NCBI RefSeq assembly: GCF_007859635.1
Contig: NZ_CP042306.1
Span: 2,418,001-2,482,000, forward strand
Origin: Sphingomonas panacisoli
GTDB lineage: Bacteria > Pseudomonadota > Alphaproteobacteria > Sphingomonadales > Sphingomonadaceae
Direction: 5' to 3'
Length of the DNA stretch: 64,000 nt
Part shown: positions 17,831 to 27,323 of the stretch, in pieces
How the letters are laid out: each line of letters begins with the position of its first letter
How positions within the stretch are numbered: position 1 is the stretch's first letter
Program-made: the position numbers and the translations under genes
The notes under the pieces: generated by a model
Database searches by the model: none
Seen by the model: the letters and a program-made list of their open reading frames with translations, nothing else
What the model was told of the DNA's origin: nothing

Positions 17831-19600
17831 ATGAAGAGACTGATCGCCGCAGCCGCCCTTCTCCTGCCGCTCGTATTTTCGATCGCCGATCCCGCGCCGG
17901 CGCGCCAGCCCGTCCGGCCGGTCGTCGCAAAGCCCGCAACGGGCATGGTCAGCGCGGCGGACCCACGCGCCGCTGCGGCTGGGGTCGAGATCCTCAACGC
18001 CGGCGGCAACGCGACCGACGCCGCGATCGCGACGATGCTCGCGCTCAACGTGGTCGAGCCGCAAAGCTCGGGCATGGGCGGCGGCACGTTCTTCGTCCGC
18101 CATGACGGCACGACCGGCAAGCTCAACACGATCGATGGTCGCGAAGCCGCACCGGCCGCCGCGGACGGGAAGTGGTTCTACGACGCGCAGGGCAACCCCC
18201 TGAACCACTTCGCCGCGGTCCCGGGCGGGCGCAGCGTCGGGGTGCCCGGCCAGCTCCGCGTCATGGCGATGGCGCATGCGCAATCGGGCAAGCTGCCCTG
18301 GGCGCGGCTGTTCCAGCCCGCGATCCGGCTGGCCCGCGAAGGCTTCGCCGCGTCGCCGCGGCTGGTCAACGCCCTCGTCTCCTACTCGCGACACGTCGAT
18401 GCCGGCACGCGGGCGATCTTCATGGATCCGACCGGCAAGCCGTGGCCCGTCGGGACGATCATCAAGAACCCCAAGCAAGCGGACCTGTTCGATCGCGTCG
18501 CGCGCCTGGGGCCGGATGCATTCTATAGCGGCGGCACCGCGAGCCGCATCGTCTCGACGGTCAACAACGCCGAACGCAATCCGTCGAAGATGGTGCTGAG
18601 CGACGTCACGACCTATCGCGCCAAGGCTCGCCCGCCGCTGTGCGGCACGTATCGCGGCTATCGCATCTGCGGCATGGGTCCGCCGTCATCGGGCGGCATC
18701 GCCGTGATGATGATCCTGAAGCAGCTCGAGCGGTTCGACATGGCCAAGCTGGGCAGGGATTCGCCCGTCGCCTGGCACCTGTTCGCCGAAAGCAGCCGCC
18801 TCGCCTACGCCGACCGCGACATGTATGTCGGCGATCCCGACTTCGTCACCGTCCCGCTGACCGGGCTGCTCGACCCGAAATATATCTGGTCGCGCTCGGT
18901 GCTGATCTCGCCCGACAAGTCGATGCAGGACGTGAAGGCCGGCACCCCGGCTGGCGCACCGCCGCGCAAGCGTGTCGCACCGAGCGAGACTCCGGGTACC
19001 ACCGATCTCGTCGTCACCGACAAGACGGGCAACGTGGTCGAAGTGACCACTACCATCGAAGGCCCGTGGGGATCGGGCCTGTCGGTCGACGGCATCATGC
19101 TCAACAACGAGCTGACCGATTTCGACATCGTGCCGGAGAAGGACGGCTATCTCGTCGCCAACCGCGTCGCCGGGGGCAAGCGCCCGCGCAGTTCGATGGC
19201 GCCGACGATCGTCTACGGCCCGGACGGCAAGGTCCGGCTCGCGATCGGTGCGGCCGGCGGCTCGACGATCATCGCGCAGGTGGCGAAGGCGATCATCGCG
19301 GTCGTCGACTGGAAGATGAGCGCGCAGGACGCGATTGGGCTCGGGCTGATCTATTCGCCGGGTGGCACTGCGGTGGCCGAGTCGGGAACGCAAGCCGAAG
19401 CGATGGTGCCGCAATTGCGCGCGCTCGGCGAGAAGGTCGTGGTCGGCCCGCTCGGTCTCAAGGCCAACGCGATCGAGCGCGTCGGTGGCCGCTGGGTCGG
19501 CGCCGCCGATCCGCGCAGCGAAGGCGTCGCGATGGGCCAGGACGGCAGCGTGACGGTGATCGAACGCGCCAAGATGCCGGCGAACCGGCCATCGGAATAA
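17831..19600 (+). CDS. ggt: Gamma-glutamyltransferase
   Basis: Ntn-hydrolase of 589 residues, full length. It has a signal peptide (MKRLIAAAALLLPLVFSIA) and is expected in the periplasm. It moves or hydrolyses gamma-glutamyl groups of glutathione. The self-processing threonine should be at the start of the small subunit near residue 391 (PGTTDLVVTDKTGN); the family usually has TTH there, here TTD. The glycine loops GSGLSVDGIMLNNEL and GAAGGSTI are conserved. Preceded by pyrD with a 44-bp gap, and 64 bp before the acyl-CoA ligase gene. Cephalosporin acylase-type activity is possible but less likely. Confidence 0.91.
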   Translation: MKRLIAAAALLLPLVFSIADPAPARQPVRPVVAKPATGMVSAADPRAAAAGVEILNAGGNATDAAIATMLALNVVEPQSSGMGGGTFFVRHDGTTGKLNTIDGREAAPAAADGKWFYDAQGNPLNHFAAVPGGRSVGVPGQLRVMAMAHAQSGKLPWARLFQPAIRLAREGFAASPRLVNALVSYSRHVDAGTRAIFMDPTGKPWPVGTIIKNPKQADLFDRVARLGPDAFYSGGTASRIVSTVNNAERNPSKMVLSDVTTYRAKARPPLCGTYRGYRICGMGPPSSGGIAVMMILKQLERFDMAKLGRDSPVAWHLFAESSRLAYADRDMYVGDPDFVTVPLTGLLDPKYIWSRSVLISPDKSMQDVKAGTPAGAPPRKRVAPSETPGTTDLVVTDKTGNVVEVTTTIEGPWGSGLSVDGIMLNNELTDFDIVPEKDGYLVANRVAGGKRPRSSMAPTIVYGPDGKVRLAIGAAGGSTIIAQVAKAIIAVVDWKMSAQDAIGLGLIYSPGGTAVAESGTQAEAMVPQLRALGEKVVVGPLGLKANAIERVGGRWVGAADPRSEGVAMGQDGSVTVIERAKMPANRPSE

Positions 19601-19664
19601 CCTCCCCGAAAACGGGGATCGGACGCAGCCGAAAACGGCGCGTCATCGCAGGAGAGAAAGCCCG

Positions 19665-21449
19665 ATGCGGCAGCTTGAACATTTCCCGAACCTCGTCGCG
19701 ATGTTCTTCGCGCGAGCGGCGGCGGGCGGCGACGCGCCGTTCCTGTGGCATAAGGAAGGCGACGCCTGGGTTTCGCAGAGCTGGGCCGACGCCGCGCGCC
19801 AGGTCGCCAGCCTCGCCGCCGGCCTGAAGGCGATCGGGCTGCAGCCCGGCGACCGCGTGATGCTAGTCAGCGAAAACCGCCCCGAATGGTGCATCAGCGA
19901 CCTCGCGATCATGGCCGCCGGCTGCGTGACGGTGCCGACCTACATCACCAACACCGAACGCGACCACACGCACATCCTGGAGAATTCGGGCGCACGCGCG
20001 GTGATCGTCTCGACCGCCAAGCTCGCCCGCCCGCTCCTCCCGGCCGCGATCCGCGCGAGCGAGGCGAAGGTCGTGATCGGCATCGACGATCTGCGGGTGA
20101 TGCAGACGGGAACGCTCGATCACTATCAATGGTCCAAGCTGATCGCCGACCATCCGACCGACCCCGCCACCATCGTGTCCGATGCCAAGCGCGACGACCT
20201 GGCGTGCATCATCTACACCAGCGGCACCGGCGGCGCGCCGCGCGGGGTGCAGCAGCATCACGGCGCGATCCTGCACAATGTCGCGGGCTGCTGCGCGGTA
20301 ATCTCGGAGGATTTCGGCTGGGAGGATGAGGTGTTCCTCTCGTTCCTCCCCCTCTCCCACGCCTACGAACATACCGGCGGCCAGCATTTCCCGATCGGGC
20401 TCGGCGCGCAGATCTATTACGCCGAAGGACTGGAGAAGCTGGCGAGTAATATCGAGGAGGTTCGTCCGACGATCATGGTCGTCGTGCCGCGCCTGTTCGA
20501 GGTCCTGCGCACGCGGATCGTCAAGGCGATCGAGAAGCAGGGCAAGCTCTCGAACTACCTGCTCGACCGCGCGGTCTCGATCGGCGGCAAGAAGGCGGCG
20601 GGCGGCGTCCCGTTCTACGACCAGCCGATGAACCTGATCGTGAAGCGGCTGTTGATGCCCAAGATTTCGAAGCGGTTCGGCGGGCGGATCAAGGCGATGG
20701 TGTCCGGCGGCGCTCCGCTCAACCCGGAAATCGGCATTTTCTTCCAGTCGCTCGGACTGACCTTCCTGCAGGGCTATGGTCAGACCGAGGCCGCACCCGT
20801 CATCTCGTGCAACCGCCCGAGTGCGGGGCTCAAGATGGACACGGTCGGCCCGCCGCTGCCCGATACAGAGGTGGTAATCGCCGAGGACGGAGAGATTCTG
20901 GTCCGCGGCGAACTCGTCATGCACGGCTATTGGCGCAACCCGGAAGAAACCGCGCGTGTCCTGAAGGACGGCTGGCTGCATACCGGCGATATCGGCGAGA
21001 TCGACGAGCGCGGGCGGATCAAGATCACCGACCGCAAGAAGGACCTGATCATCAACGACAAAGGCGACAATGTGTCGCCCCAGAAGATCGAGGGTATGCT
21101 GACGCTGCAGCCCGAAATCGGCCAGGCGATGATCACTGGCGACCGGCGGCCCTACATGGTCGCGTGCATCGTTCCCGATCAGGAGTGGACGCAGGAATGG
21201 TGTGCCCGCACCGGCGCGCTGTGCGACCCGAAGGCGCTGATCGACGACCTCGACTATCGCGCCGCTTTGATGGCCGCGGTCGAGCGCGTGAACAAGGATC
21301 TGTCGGTGATCGAACGCGTCCGCCGCTTCATCCTGGCCGACGGACCGTTCACGATCGAGAACCAGCAGATGACGCCCAGCCTGAAGATCCGGCGCCACGT
21401 GCTGAAGGAAGTCTACGGCGAACGGCTGGACGCGTTGTATAAATCATAG
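19665..21449 (+). CDS. Long-chain acyl-CoA synthetase (AMP-forming)
   Basis: ANL-superfamily ligase of 594 residues, of the long FadD15/ACSL type. It activates fatty acids with ATP and CoA. The AMP-binding P-loop is IIYTSGTGGAPRGVQQHH, followed by GYGQTEAAPVIS and the hinge GRIKITDRKKDLIINDKGDN. A GGAG ribosome site lies at 19650-19653, 12 bp before the ATG. An intergenic repeat follows the stop. Chain-length preference cannot be told from sequence. Confidence 0.92.
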   Translation: MRQLEHFPNLVAMFFARAAAGGDAPFLWHKEGDAWVSQSWADAARQVASLAAGLKAIGLQPGDRVMLVSENRPEWCISDLAIMAAGCVTVPTYITNTERDHTHILENSGARAVIVSTAKLARPLLPAAIRASEAKVVIGIDDLRVMQTGTLDHYQWSKLIADHPTDPATIVSDAKRDDLACIIYTSGTGGAPRGVQQHHGAILHNVAGCCAVISEDFGWEDEVFLSFLPLSHAYEHTGGQHFPIGLGAQIYYAEGLEKLASNIEEVRPTIMVVVPRLFEVLRTRIVKAIEKQGKLSNYLLDRAVSIGGKKAAGGVPFYDQPMNLIVKRLLMPKISKRFGGRIKAMVSGGAPLNPEIGIFFQSLGLTFLQGYGQTEAAPVISCNRPSAGLKMDTVGPPLPDTEVVIAEDGEILVRGELVMHGYWRNPEETARVLKDGWLHTGDIGEIDERGRIKITDRKKDLIINDKGDNVSPQKIEGMLTLQPEIGQAMITGDRRPYMVACIVPDQEWTQEWCARTGALCDPKALIDDLDYRAALMAAVERVNKDLSVIERVRRFILADGPFTIENQQMTPSLKIRRHVLKEVYGERLDALYKS

Positions 21450-21450
21450 A

Positions 21451-21578
21451 TCCTCCCCGGGACGGGGGAGGTGGCAGCCGCAGGCTGACGGAGGGGGCGG
21501 GCCTCAAACGATCCGCGTGAGGCTGTCCCCCTCCACCACTCGCTGCGCGAGCGGCCCCCCTCCCCGTCCCGGGGAGGA
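21451..21578. repeat. Palindromic intergenic repeat (family D, ~128 bp)
   Basis: Long inverted repeat bounded by TCCTCCCCGGGACGGG and CCCGTCCCGGGGAGGA, with an inner GGCAGCCGCAGGCTGAC and a CGCTGCGCGAGCG hairpin. A close copy of 125 bp lies at 60687-60811. It lies between the convergent acyl-CoA ligase and M16 protease genes and could act as a bidirectional transcription stop. Confidence 0.85.
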
Positions 21579-21586
21579 GCTTTAGC

Positions 21587-24529
21587 TTACTGCCCCGCGG
21601 CCACCGTCAGACCTGACTTCGCGGCAACGGCCTTCGGGACGACTTCCATCGTCCAGTCTCTGTCGGGCCGCAGATACTTCGCCGCGACCGCCTGCAGTTC
21701 GGTCGCGGTGATGCCGTTATAGTCGATAATGATCGACCGCGCCGCCTCGACGATGCGCGGATCGTACGTCGCGCCGCCCAGCAGGTTGAGCCAGAACCCA
21801 TTGCCGGTCGACGAGCGCAGCACGTACTGGATCATCGGCTCCTTCACGCGCTTCAGCTCGTCGTCGCTGATCGGGTTCTTGGCGAGATCGGCGGCGATTT
21901 CGCGCGACAGGCGGAAGAACAATTCGGTCTTGTCGGGTGGCACTTGGCCGACTGCCATCACGCGGCCGCCAGCGCTCATCCCGGTCGGCCAGCTCGACTG
22001 CACGCTGGGGCTGTAGCTCGCGCCCGATTCGGTGCGCAGGCGGTCGAACAACCGATCGCTGAACACTTGCGCGAGCACTTCCAGCTTGCGGCTTTCCGCA
22101 ATGCCGTCGACCCCGCCGCCGGTCGGCCAGGCGATCAGCGCGACGGCCTGGTCGGGCCGCCCGTTATGCGTGCGCACGACCGGAGTCGCATTGTGCGCGG
22201 GGAAGCGAACCGGCGCGGCTTCCGCCGACACGGGGTTGCGCGGCTTGAGCGCGCCGAGCGTCTTGGCGACCGCGGCGATCGCCTCTTCCGCCTTGACGTC
22301 GCCGAACACCTGCACCTCGATCGACCCGCTCGCCAGCACCGGCTGCCAGAACGACTTGAAGCTCGACGGCGTCAGCGCATCGACCACCGGCTTGGGCGGC
22401 ATGCCCCAGCGCGGATCGCGATCGTGGAGGAAATATTCGAGGTCGCGGCTCAGCACGCCGTCGGGCGACGCCTCCAGCCCGGCGAAATTGTTTGACAGCA
22501 ACGCCTTGGCGCGCGCGATCGGCGCGGGATCCCAACCCGGCGTCGCCAGCTTGTCGGCAAGCAAGCGGAGCTGATCCTGATAGTCGGCCGGCGAGCTGAC
22601 CGCGCCGAGCACGAAGGCGTCGTCGTCGATCCCGAAATCCATCCCCAGCCGTCGGCCGGTCATCAACTGATCGAGCTGTTCCTGACCCAGGTCGCCGATC
22701 CCGCTCTGCACCAGCGCCAGGTCGCCCGCCCAGGCCGGCGTCCGCTTCTTCGACGGCAGCGCATTATATCCGCCGCCCCAGCGCACGCGGACATAGACGC
22801 GGTTGGTCTCGCCGGAATTGGGGTAAAGCATCAGCCGCACGCCGTTGGAAAAGACGATCTTCTCCATCTCGATCTCGGGCAGCATCTCGCGACTCACCAC
22901 GGTGCCGGGCGTGCCGAGCGGCGGCAGCTTCGAGAAATCGACCGCGGCGAGCGCCGTGCGCTTGGTCACCAATTTCGACACGTCCGCCGTCAGCGCGGCG
23001 GCGAGCTTGGCGCCGGCCCCGGTGTCGGGCGCCGGCGTCGAGACGAACGCGCGCGTCGCGTCGCCTTCGAAGATGCGCTTGGTCGACGCCAGGATCGACG
23101 CCGGGGTGAACATGCCCTTCTTCCACGCATCGGTCAGGATCGCGTACGACACGTCGGGCGCCGCCACCGTTTCGCGGATGTCGAGTGCGGAGACCATGTT
23201 GTCGGCCTGCGCCGACCCGGCCTCGACTCGCGAGGTATCCACGCCATTCTTCATCGCCGAGGCATATTCGGCATATTCGCGATCGAGTTCGGCCTGGCTC
23301 GGCGGGTTGGTCATCGCATCGGCGATCACCGCGCGCACATCCTTCAGCGCCTGTTCCCAATTGTTGCCGACCGGCTGGATCTGCACCGTCGTGGCATTCG
23401 TCGACCGCGCGATATCGTCGAGATTGACCCCGGCGGCGATAAAGCTGCCGCCACTCCGCGCGCGCGATTCGAGCCGCCGGTTGATGATCTGCACCGCGAG
23501 CTGATCGACCAGCCGCTTCTGATTGAACAGCACCAGATCCTGGTTGAATTTCCATGGCCGCAGCACCGCCATCGACACCACGGTCGGGAGGCCCGGTTCG
23601 ACGAGCGAGCCGGTTATCGGCTGCTTGGTCGCGGGCGTCCCGAAGTCGGGATCGACGGGGTTCGCGCCCTTGCCCTTCCAGCTTGCAAAATTCTTGTCGA
23701 CCAGCTGCTCGAACACCACCGGGTCGATGTCGCCCGAAATGATCACGACCGCGCGTTCCGGGCGGTACCATCTGTCGTGGAACGCGCGCAGCGACGCCGC
23801 CGTCGCCGCATTCAGCGTCTTGGTCGTGCCGATCGGCGAGCGCGTCGCGAACGGCTGGCCGGCGAAGATCGTGGCGCGCATCGCATCGCTGTATCGCACC
23901 TGCGGCCCCGGCGCTTCGCGTTGCTCGGCGAGGACGACCGGCCGCTCCGAATTCACAACCTTGTCGTCGAAGCTGGGCGCTTCCATCATCCCCGACAGGA
24001 TCTTCAGACTCTCATCGACCGTCTCGGGCGTGGCCGAGGGCAAGTCGAGCTTGAACACCGTCTGGGTGAAGGTCGTCGAAGCGTTGGTGTCGGAGCCGAA
24101 CGTCGCGCCGAGCCGCTGCCAGGTACGCTTCGCTTCGTTGTCGGCGACATACGCGCTGCCGCGGAACACGAGGTGCTCCATGAAGTGCGCGAAGCCTTGC
24201 TCACTATCGTCCTCATACAGCGACCCGGCGTCGATGCGGACGCGGATCGAGACTTGCCCCGGCGGCACCCCGTTCTTGCGCACCGCATAGCGCAGCCCGT
24301 TGGGCAGCGTGCCGAAATGCCAGTTGAGGTCGGGCGTGATGTCGCTGCCCTTGAACAGCCAGGGCGAGCGATCGACTTCCGGACGGATCGCCGGCGTTGC
24401 CGCGGCGGCCGGCGGCGTGGCGGCCGCGGGTTTCTTGCGCGACACGGTCTGCGCGATCGCGGGGATCGACAGGCTGACGGTGAGGGCAACGAGAAGCGAG
24501 ACGCGGCGCGCGCGGGTCATGGTCGGCAT
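21587..24529 (-). CDS. M16 family zinc metallopeptidase (two-domain pitrilysin type)
   Basis: Exported protease of 980 residues. After a signal peptide (RRVSLLVALTVSLSIPAIAQ) and an Ala/Pro-rich linker comes the first M16 domain, with the inverted zinc motif HFMEH near residues 115-119. A second M16-like half, starting around MEKIVFSNGVRLMLYP, lacks the full motif, as usual for pitrilysins. The start is the ATG at 24529 with GGAG 7 bp upstream; an upstream in-frame ATG at 24628 is less likely. Likely periplasmic peptide turnover; partners not evident. Confidence 0.93.
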   Translation of the reverse strand: MPTMTRARRVSLLVALTVSLSIPAIAQTVSRKKPAAATPPAAAATPAIRPEVDRSPWLFKGSDITPDLNWHFGTLPNGLRYAVRKNGVPPGQVSIRVRIDAGSLYEDDSEQGFAHFMEHLVFRGSAYVADNEAKRTWQRLGATFGSDTNASTTFTQTVFKLDLPSATPETVDESLKILSGMMEAPSFDDKVVNSERPVVLAEQREAPGPQVRYSDAMRATIFAGQPFATRSPIGTTKTLNAATAASLRAFHDRWYRPERAVVIISGDIDPVVFEQLVDKNFASWKGKGANPVDPDFGTPATKQPITGSLVEPGLPTVVSMAVLRPWKFNQDLVLFNQKRLVDQLAVQIINRRLESRARSGGSFIAAGVNLDDIARSTNATTVQIQPVGNNWEQALKDVRAVIADAMTNPPSQAELDREYAEYASAMKNGVDTSRVEAGSAQADNMVSALDIRETVAAPDVSYAILTDAWKKGMFTPASILASTKRIFEGDATRAFVSTPAPDTGAGAKLAAALTADVSKLVTKRTALAAVDFSKLPPLGTPGTVVSREMLPEIEMEKIVFSNGVRLMLYPNSGETNRVYVRVRWGGGYNALPSKKRTPAWAGDLALVQSGIGDLGQEQLDQLMTGRRLGMDFGIDDDAFVLGAVSSPADYQDQLRLLADKLATPGWDPAPIARAKALLSNNFAGLEASPDGVLSRDLEYFLHDRDPRWGMPPKPVVDALTPSSFKSFWQPVLASGSIEVQVFGDVKAEEAIAAVAKTLGALKPRNPVSAEAAPVRFPAHNATPVVRTHNGRPDQAVALIAWPTGGGVDGIAESRKLEVLAQVFSDRLFDRLRTESGASYSPSVQSSWPTGMSAGGRVMAVGQVPPDKTELFFRLSREIAADLAKNPISDDELKRVKEPMIQYVLRSSTGNGFWLNLLGGATYDPRIVEAARSIIIDYNGITATELQAVAAKYLRPDRDWTMEVVPKAVAAKSGLTVAAGQ

Positions 24530-24718
24530 AAGCGCTCCGTGTAGGGATTCGATTCTTAACGGGCAATGGCTGGAGCGCCACGGCCGAAAGATCACGATTA
24601 CCGCCCTAAATCGCCATGTTTTGGTCAAACCCCATTTCTAGCGCGTTCTGTGGAGCCGCCGATCGGGGCGGACGTTGAGGAGCCGTGGTCGGGGAGGCGC
24701 GGCCGGAAGAGGCTGGTT

Positions 24719-25513
24719 GTGAGCGTATACGAAAAGATCGAACGGGCGACGGCAACGCTTTCCCCGTCGCCGGCGGAGCAGGTCGCGAACGCCAAGCGCC
24801 CGCTGATCATCCGCTACGGCAAGCATCTGCGCGGCTTCTTCGACCGGCTGATCGCGTCGTCGTCGCTCGTCTCCAACGACCCGGTGCTCGACGTCCGCGA
24901 TTTTCCCTGGACGCACATCCTCCGCGAAAACTGGCAGGCGATCCGCGACGAGGCTATCCGTGCGGCACTCGGCCAGAACTCGCCATCACTCGCCAGCGTG
25001 TCGCCCGATCATCGCGCGATCGCGCCGGTCGATAAATGGCGTAGCTTCTTCCTGTGGGGCTACGGCTACAGCATCGACGAGAATCTCGACCGCTGCCCTG
25101 TGACCGCCGCGACGATCGCGAAGATTCCCCACCTCAACAGCGCGTTTTTCTCGATCCTCGCGCCCGGCACGCATATTCCCGCGCATCGCGGCGTGACCAA
25201 GGGGCTGATCACGTGCCACCTGGGGCTGATCGTACCCAAGGACGGCGACGTCCGCATGCGGGTCGACGACCGCATCGTCCGCTGGTCGGAGGGAGAGACG
25301 CTGGTATTCGACGACACCTACGACCACGAAGTGTGGAACGACACGCAGCACACCCGCGTCGTCCTGCTGATCCAGGTCCGCCGGCCGTTACGCAATCCCG
25401 GCAAGTGGATTTCGGACGCGTTCCTCAACGTCATCCGCCGCTCCGCCTTCGTCCAGGAAGCGCGCGACAACGTGCTGGCATGGAACGCCGCGGTGAAGCA
25501 GCTCGACGTCTAG
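24719..25513 (+). CDS. Aspartyl/asparaginyl beta-hydroxylase-like dioxygenase
   Basis: Protein of 264 residues with the Asp/Asn beta-hydroxylase (LpxO/AspH) cupin core. Iron-binding histidines are in IPAHRGVTKG (near residue 157) and YDHEVWNDT (near 203), with an Arg-rich strand (TRVVLLIQVRRPL) for 2-oxoglutarate. Family members hydroxylate lipid A acyl chains (LpxO) or protein side chains. The GTG at 24719 with a GGAAGAGG ribosome site is chosen over an upstream ATG at 24566. There is no transmembrane N-terminus like that of LpxO, so the substrate is open. Confidence 0.86.
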   Translation: MSVYEKIERATATLSPSPAEQVANAKRPLIIRYGKHLRGFFDRLIASSSLVSNDPVLDVRDFPWTHILRENWQAIRDEAIRAALGQNSPSLASVSPDHRAIAPVDKWRSFFLWGYGYSIDENLDRCPVTAATIAKIPHLNSAFFSILAPGTHIPAHRGVTKGLITCHLGLIVPKDGDVRMRVDDRIVRWSEGETLVFDDTYDHEVWNDTQHTRVVLLIQVRRPLRNPGKWISDAFLNVIRRSAFVQEARDNVLAWNAAVKQLDV

Positions 25514-27153
25514 GCTCGGATCGAAAACAGGATCGCGTTGCTGATCGCGTAGACCGCGCCGTCGGCCCCGATCAGCGTCGGCGTATAGGCCTGGCCCAGG
25601 CCCGCGGTGATCTTAATACTCTGCGACAGCGTGTTGTTCGTCAGGTCCCAGCGATAGACGATCCCGTCCTCGTTATTCGCCAGGATCGACTTGCGCGCGG
25701 GATCGGCGGCCATCGTGTTGATGCACCATTCGCGCCGCCCGGTCCCGGATGTGCCGTCGGGCGTCGGGCCGAGGATGGTCAGGATTTCCTTCATCACCTG
25801 TACGCTCGGCGTGATGAAGTCGGCCTGACTCGCCTTGGGGTCGAGGATGGCGAGCTTGTTCATCCCGTCGCCCGTCCCGGCGCCGGCATAATTGTTGTAC
25901 TTCACCGCGAGCAGATAGGTCGATGTGCCCGCATAGGTCGGCACCATCGACGCCGGGATGATGCTGGGCGACACGTCCCAGCCGAAGCTGCCCGGCACGC
26001 CCACCGGATTGAGCGAGGCATCGAACTGCAACAGCCAACCGCGCCCATTGTGCGTGCCGAAGGTCGGTTCGAGCACGCCGTAGAAGACGCGCCCGTCCGA
26101 TCCGATCACCGGCGCCGCGGTGCCGTCGTCGCTGATCCGCGCCGCCGTCCCCGTGCTCGGATCGTTCAACGCGACCTTCGCGCGGGTCGCCAGCGTCGTG
26201 GCGTTGAGCGCGAGCAGATAGCCGCGCGGCGTCGCGCCGGCCGTGTTGACCGCGATATAGACCGTCGCGCCGTCGGCCGAGATGGCGGGCGCGCAGTTCA
26301 TCGCCGGCTTGATGATCGCGGCATCGCCAGCCGCCGTCGTGGCGCTGACCCAGCTGCCCACACCGTCCGCTCCGATGCGCGCGATGCCGCTCACCAGTCC
26401 GCCCGGGCTCGTGCCGGTATTCACCTGGAAGCCGAAAAACACGTTGCCGTTCGCATCGGCGGTCAGCGGCGTGCAGACGAACACGTTGGCGTCGAACGCC
26501 GCCGCATTCGCGGTATAGGTCGCGTCGCCGTAGAAGGTCAGCGACTGCATCGCGCTGGTCGCCGCATCTGGGTCCGCGCGCACCGCCAGCCGGCCGCCGA
26601 CATCCGGGACGTACAGCTTGCCCTGCGCGGTCAGCAGTACGTTGTAGGGCGGCAGCCAATTGTGCGGCGGCGGCGCGTAGTTGTTGGTCATCGACCAGAT
26701 CAACGTGTTGGTCGCGCCGTTCCGACCCTCGATCCGATAGCCGCCATTGGCGCCCGTCTTCACCGGTACGACGATCGTGTTGCGCGTGGTCGAGACCGGC
26801 GAACCGTAATGCGTCAGCAGCGCGCCGTATGACGTATATTGCGGCTGCATGTCGACCGGCGTCGACCAGGCGATCCGCCCGAGATCCTGAGATGTGTTCG
26901 CGCTGACCGCCGTGTGCTGGGCATCGTGGCCGTAGCTGAACCAGGCAGCGCCGACGACCGGTGCGGGCGTCGGGGTCGGCGTGGGTGTCGGAGTCGGCGC
27001 GGGCGTGGGCGTCGGTGTCGGCGTTCCCCCGCCCCCACCGCCATCGCCGCACGCGGCGAGCAACGCCGACGACGACAGCATCAGCACGGCGCTGCGGCGC
27101 GATACCAGATTGGGGACAATGTCGGCGGGCGGAACTGGACGCTTGCTCATCAT
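25510..27153 (-). CDS. Beta-propeller (PQQ-like repeat) lipoprotein with Thr-Pro linker
   Basis: Protein of 547 residues. The N-terminus has VSRRSAVLMLSSSALLAAC, combining a twin arginine with a lipobox ending at Cys35, so it is probably a Tat- or Sec-exported lipoprotein. A Gly run and a long Thr-Pro linker follow (roughly residues 37-66, encoded by a low-complexity G/T-C tract at 26950-27030). The remainder consists of repeats such as VIGSDGRVFYGV and LIGADGAVYAISNAI, typical of PQQ-like/WD-type propellers. No catalytic residues recognised; probably a surface or periplasmic binding protein. It ends four bases inside the oxygenase gene on the other strand. Confidence 0.82.
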   Translation of the reverse strand: MMSKRPVPPADIVPNLVSRRSAVLMLSSSALLAACGDGGGGGGTPTPTPTPAPTPTPTPTPTPAPVVGAAWFSYGHDAQHTAVSANTSQDLGRIAWSTPVDMQPQYTSYGALLTHYGSPVSTTRNTIVVPVKTGANGGYRIEGRNGATNTLIWSMTNNYAPPPHNWLPPYNVLLTAQGKLYVPDVGGRLAVRADPDAATSAMQSLTFYGDATYTANAAAFDANVFVCTPLTADANGNVFFGFQVNTGTSPGGLVSGIARIGADGVGSWVSATTAAGDAAIIKPAMNCAPAISADGATVYIAVNTAGATPRGYLLALNATTLATRAKVALNDPSTGTAARISDDGTAAPVIGSDGRVFYGVLEPTFGTHNGRGWLLQFDASLNPVGVPGSFGWDVSPSIIPASMVPTYAGTSTYLLAVKYNNYAGAGTGDGMNKLAILDPKASQADFITPSVQVMKEILTILGPTPDGTSGTGRREWCINTMAADPARKSILANNEDGIVYRWDLTNNTLSQSIKITAGLGQAYTPTLIGADGAVYAISNAILFSIRA

Positions 27154-27323
27154 GACACCTTACGCCTTCGATCAGGGAACGCCCTGACCCAGTCGACTAT
27201 ATCACCCATGACGCGGACGTCCATTCGCGTCCGGTCTCAGGACAACTAGATCGATAACGGAGGCAACCCTTTGCGCGAGGATGCACCGCCGCATAGCGCT
27301 CCCCAAAAGCAGGGGGGATTGAA

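Noticed and set aside
19863..21398. 1.5-kb antisense frame over the acyl-CoA ligase
   Set aside because: Shadow frame; no family features, no ribosome site.
21451..21578. CRISPR-like repeat
   Set aside because: Single palindromic element, not direct repeats with regular spacers; no cas genes in the window.
25054..26832. Plus-strand frame across the oxygenase and lipoprotein genes
   Set aside because: It reads through two real genes in other frames and is Arg-rich throughout.
26950..27030. Tandem repeat as a separate element
   Set aside because: It is the coding sequence of the Thr-Pro linker in the lipoprotein and is reported there.
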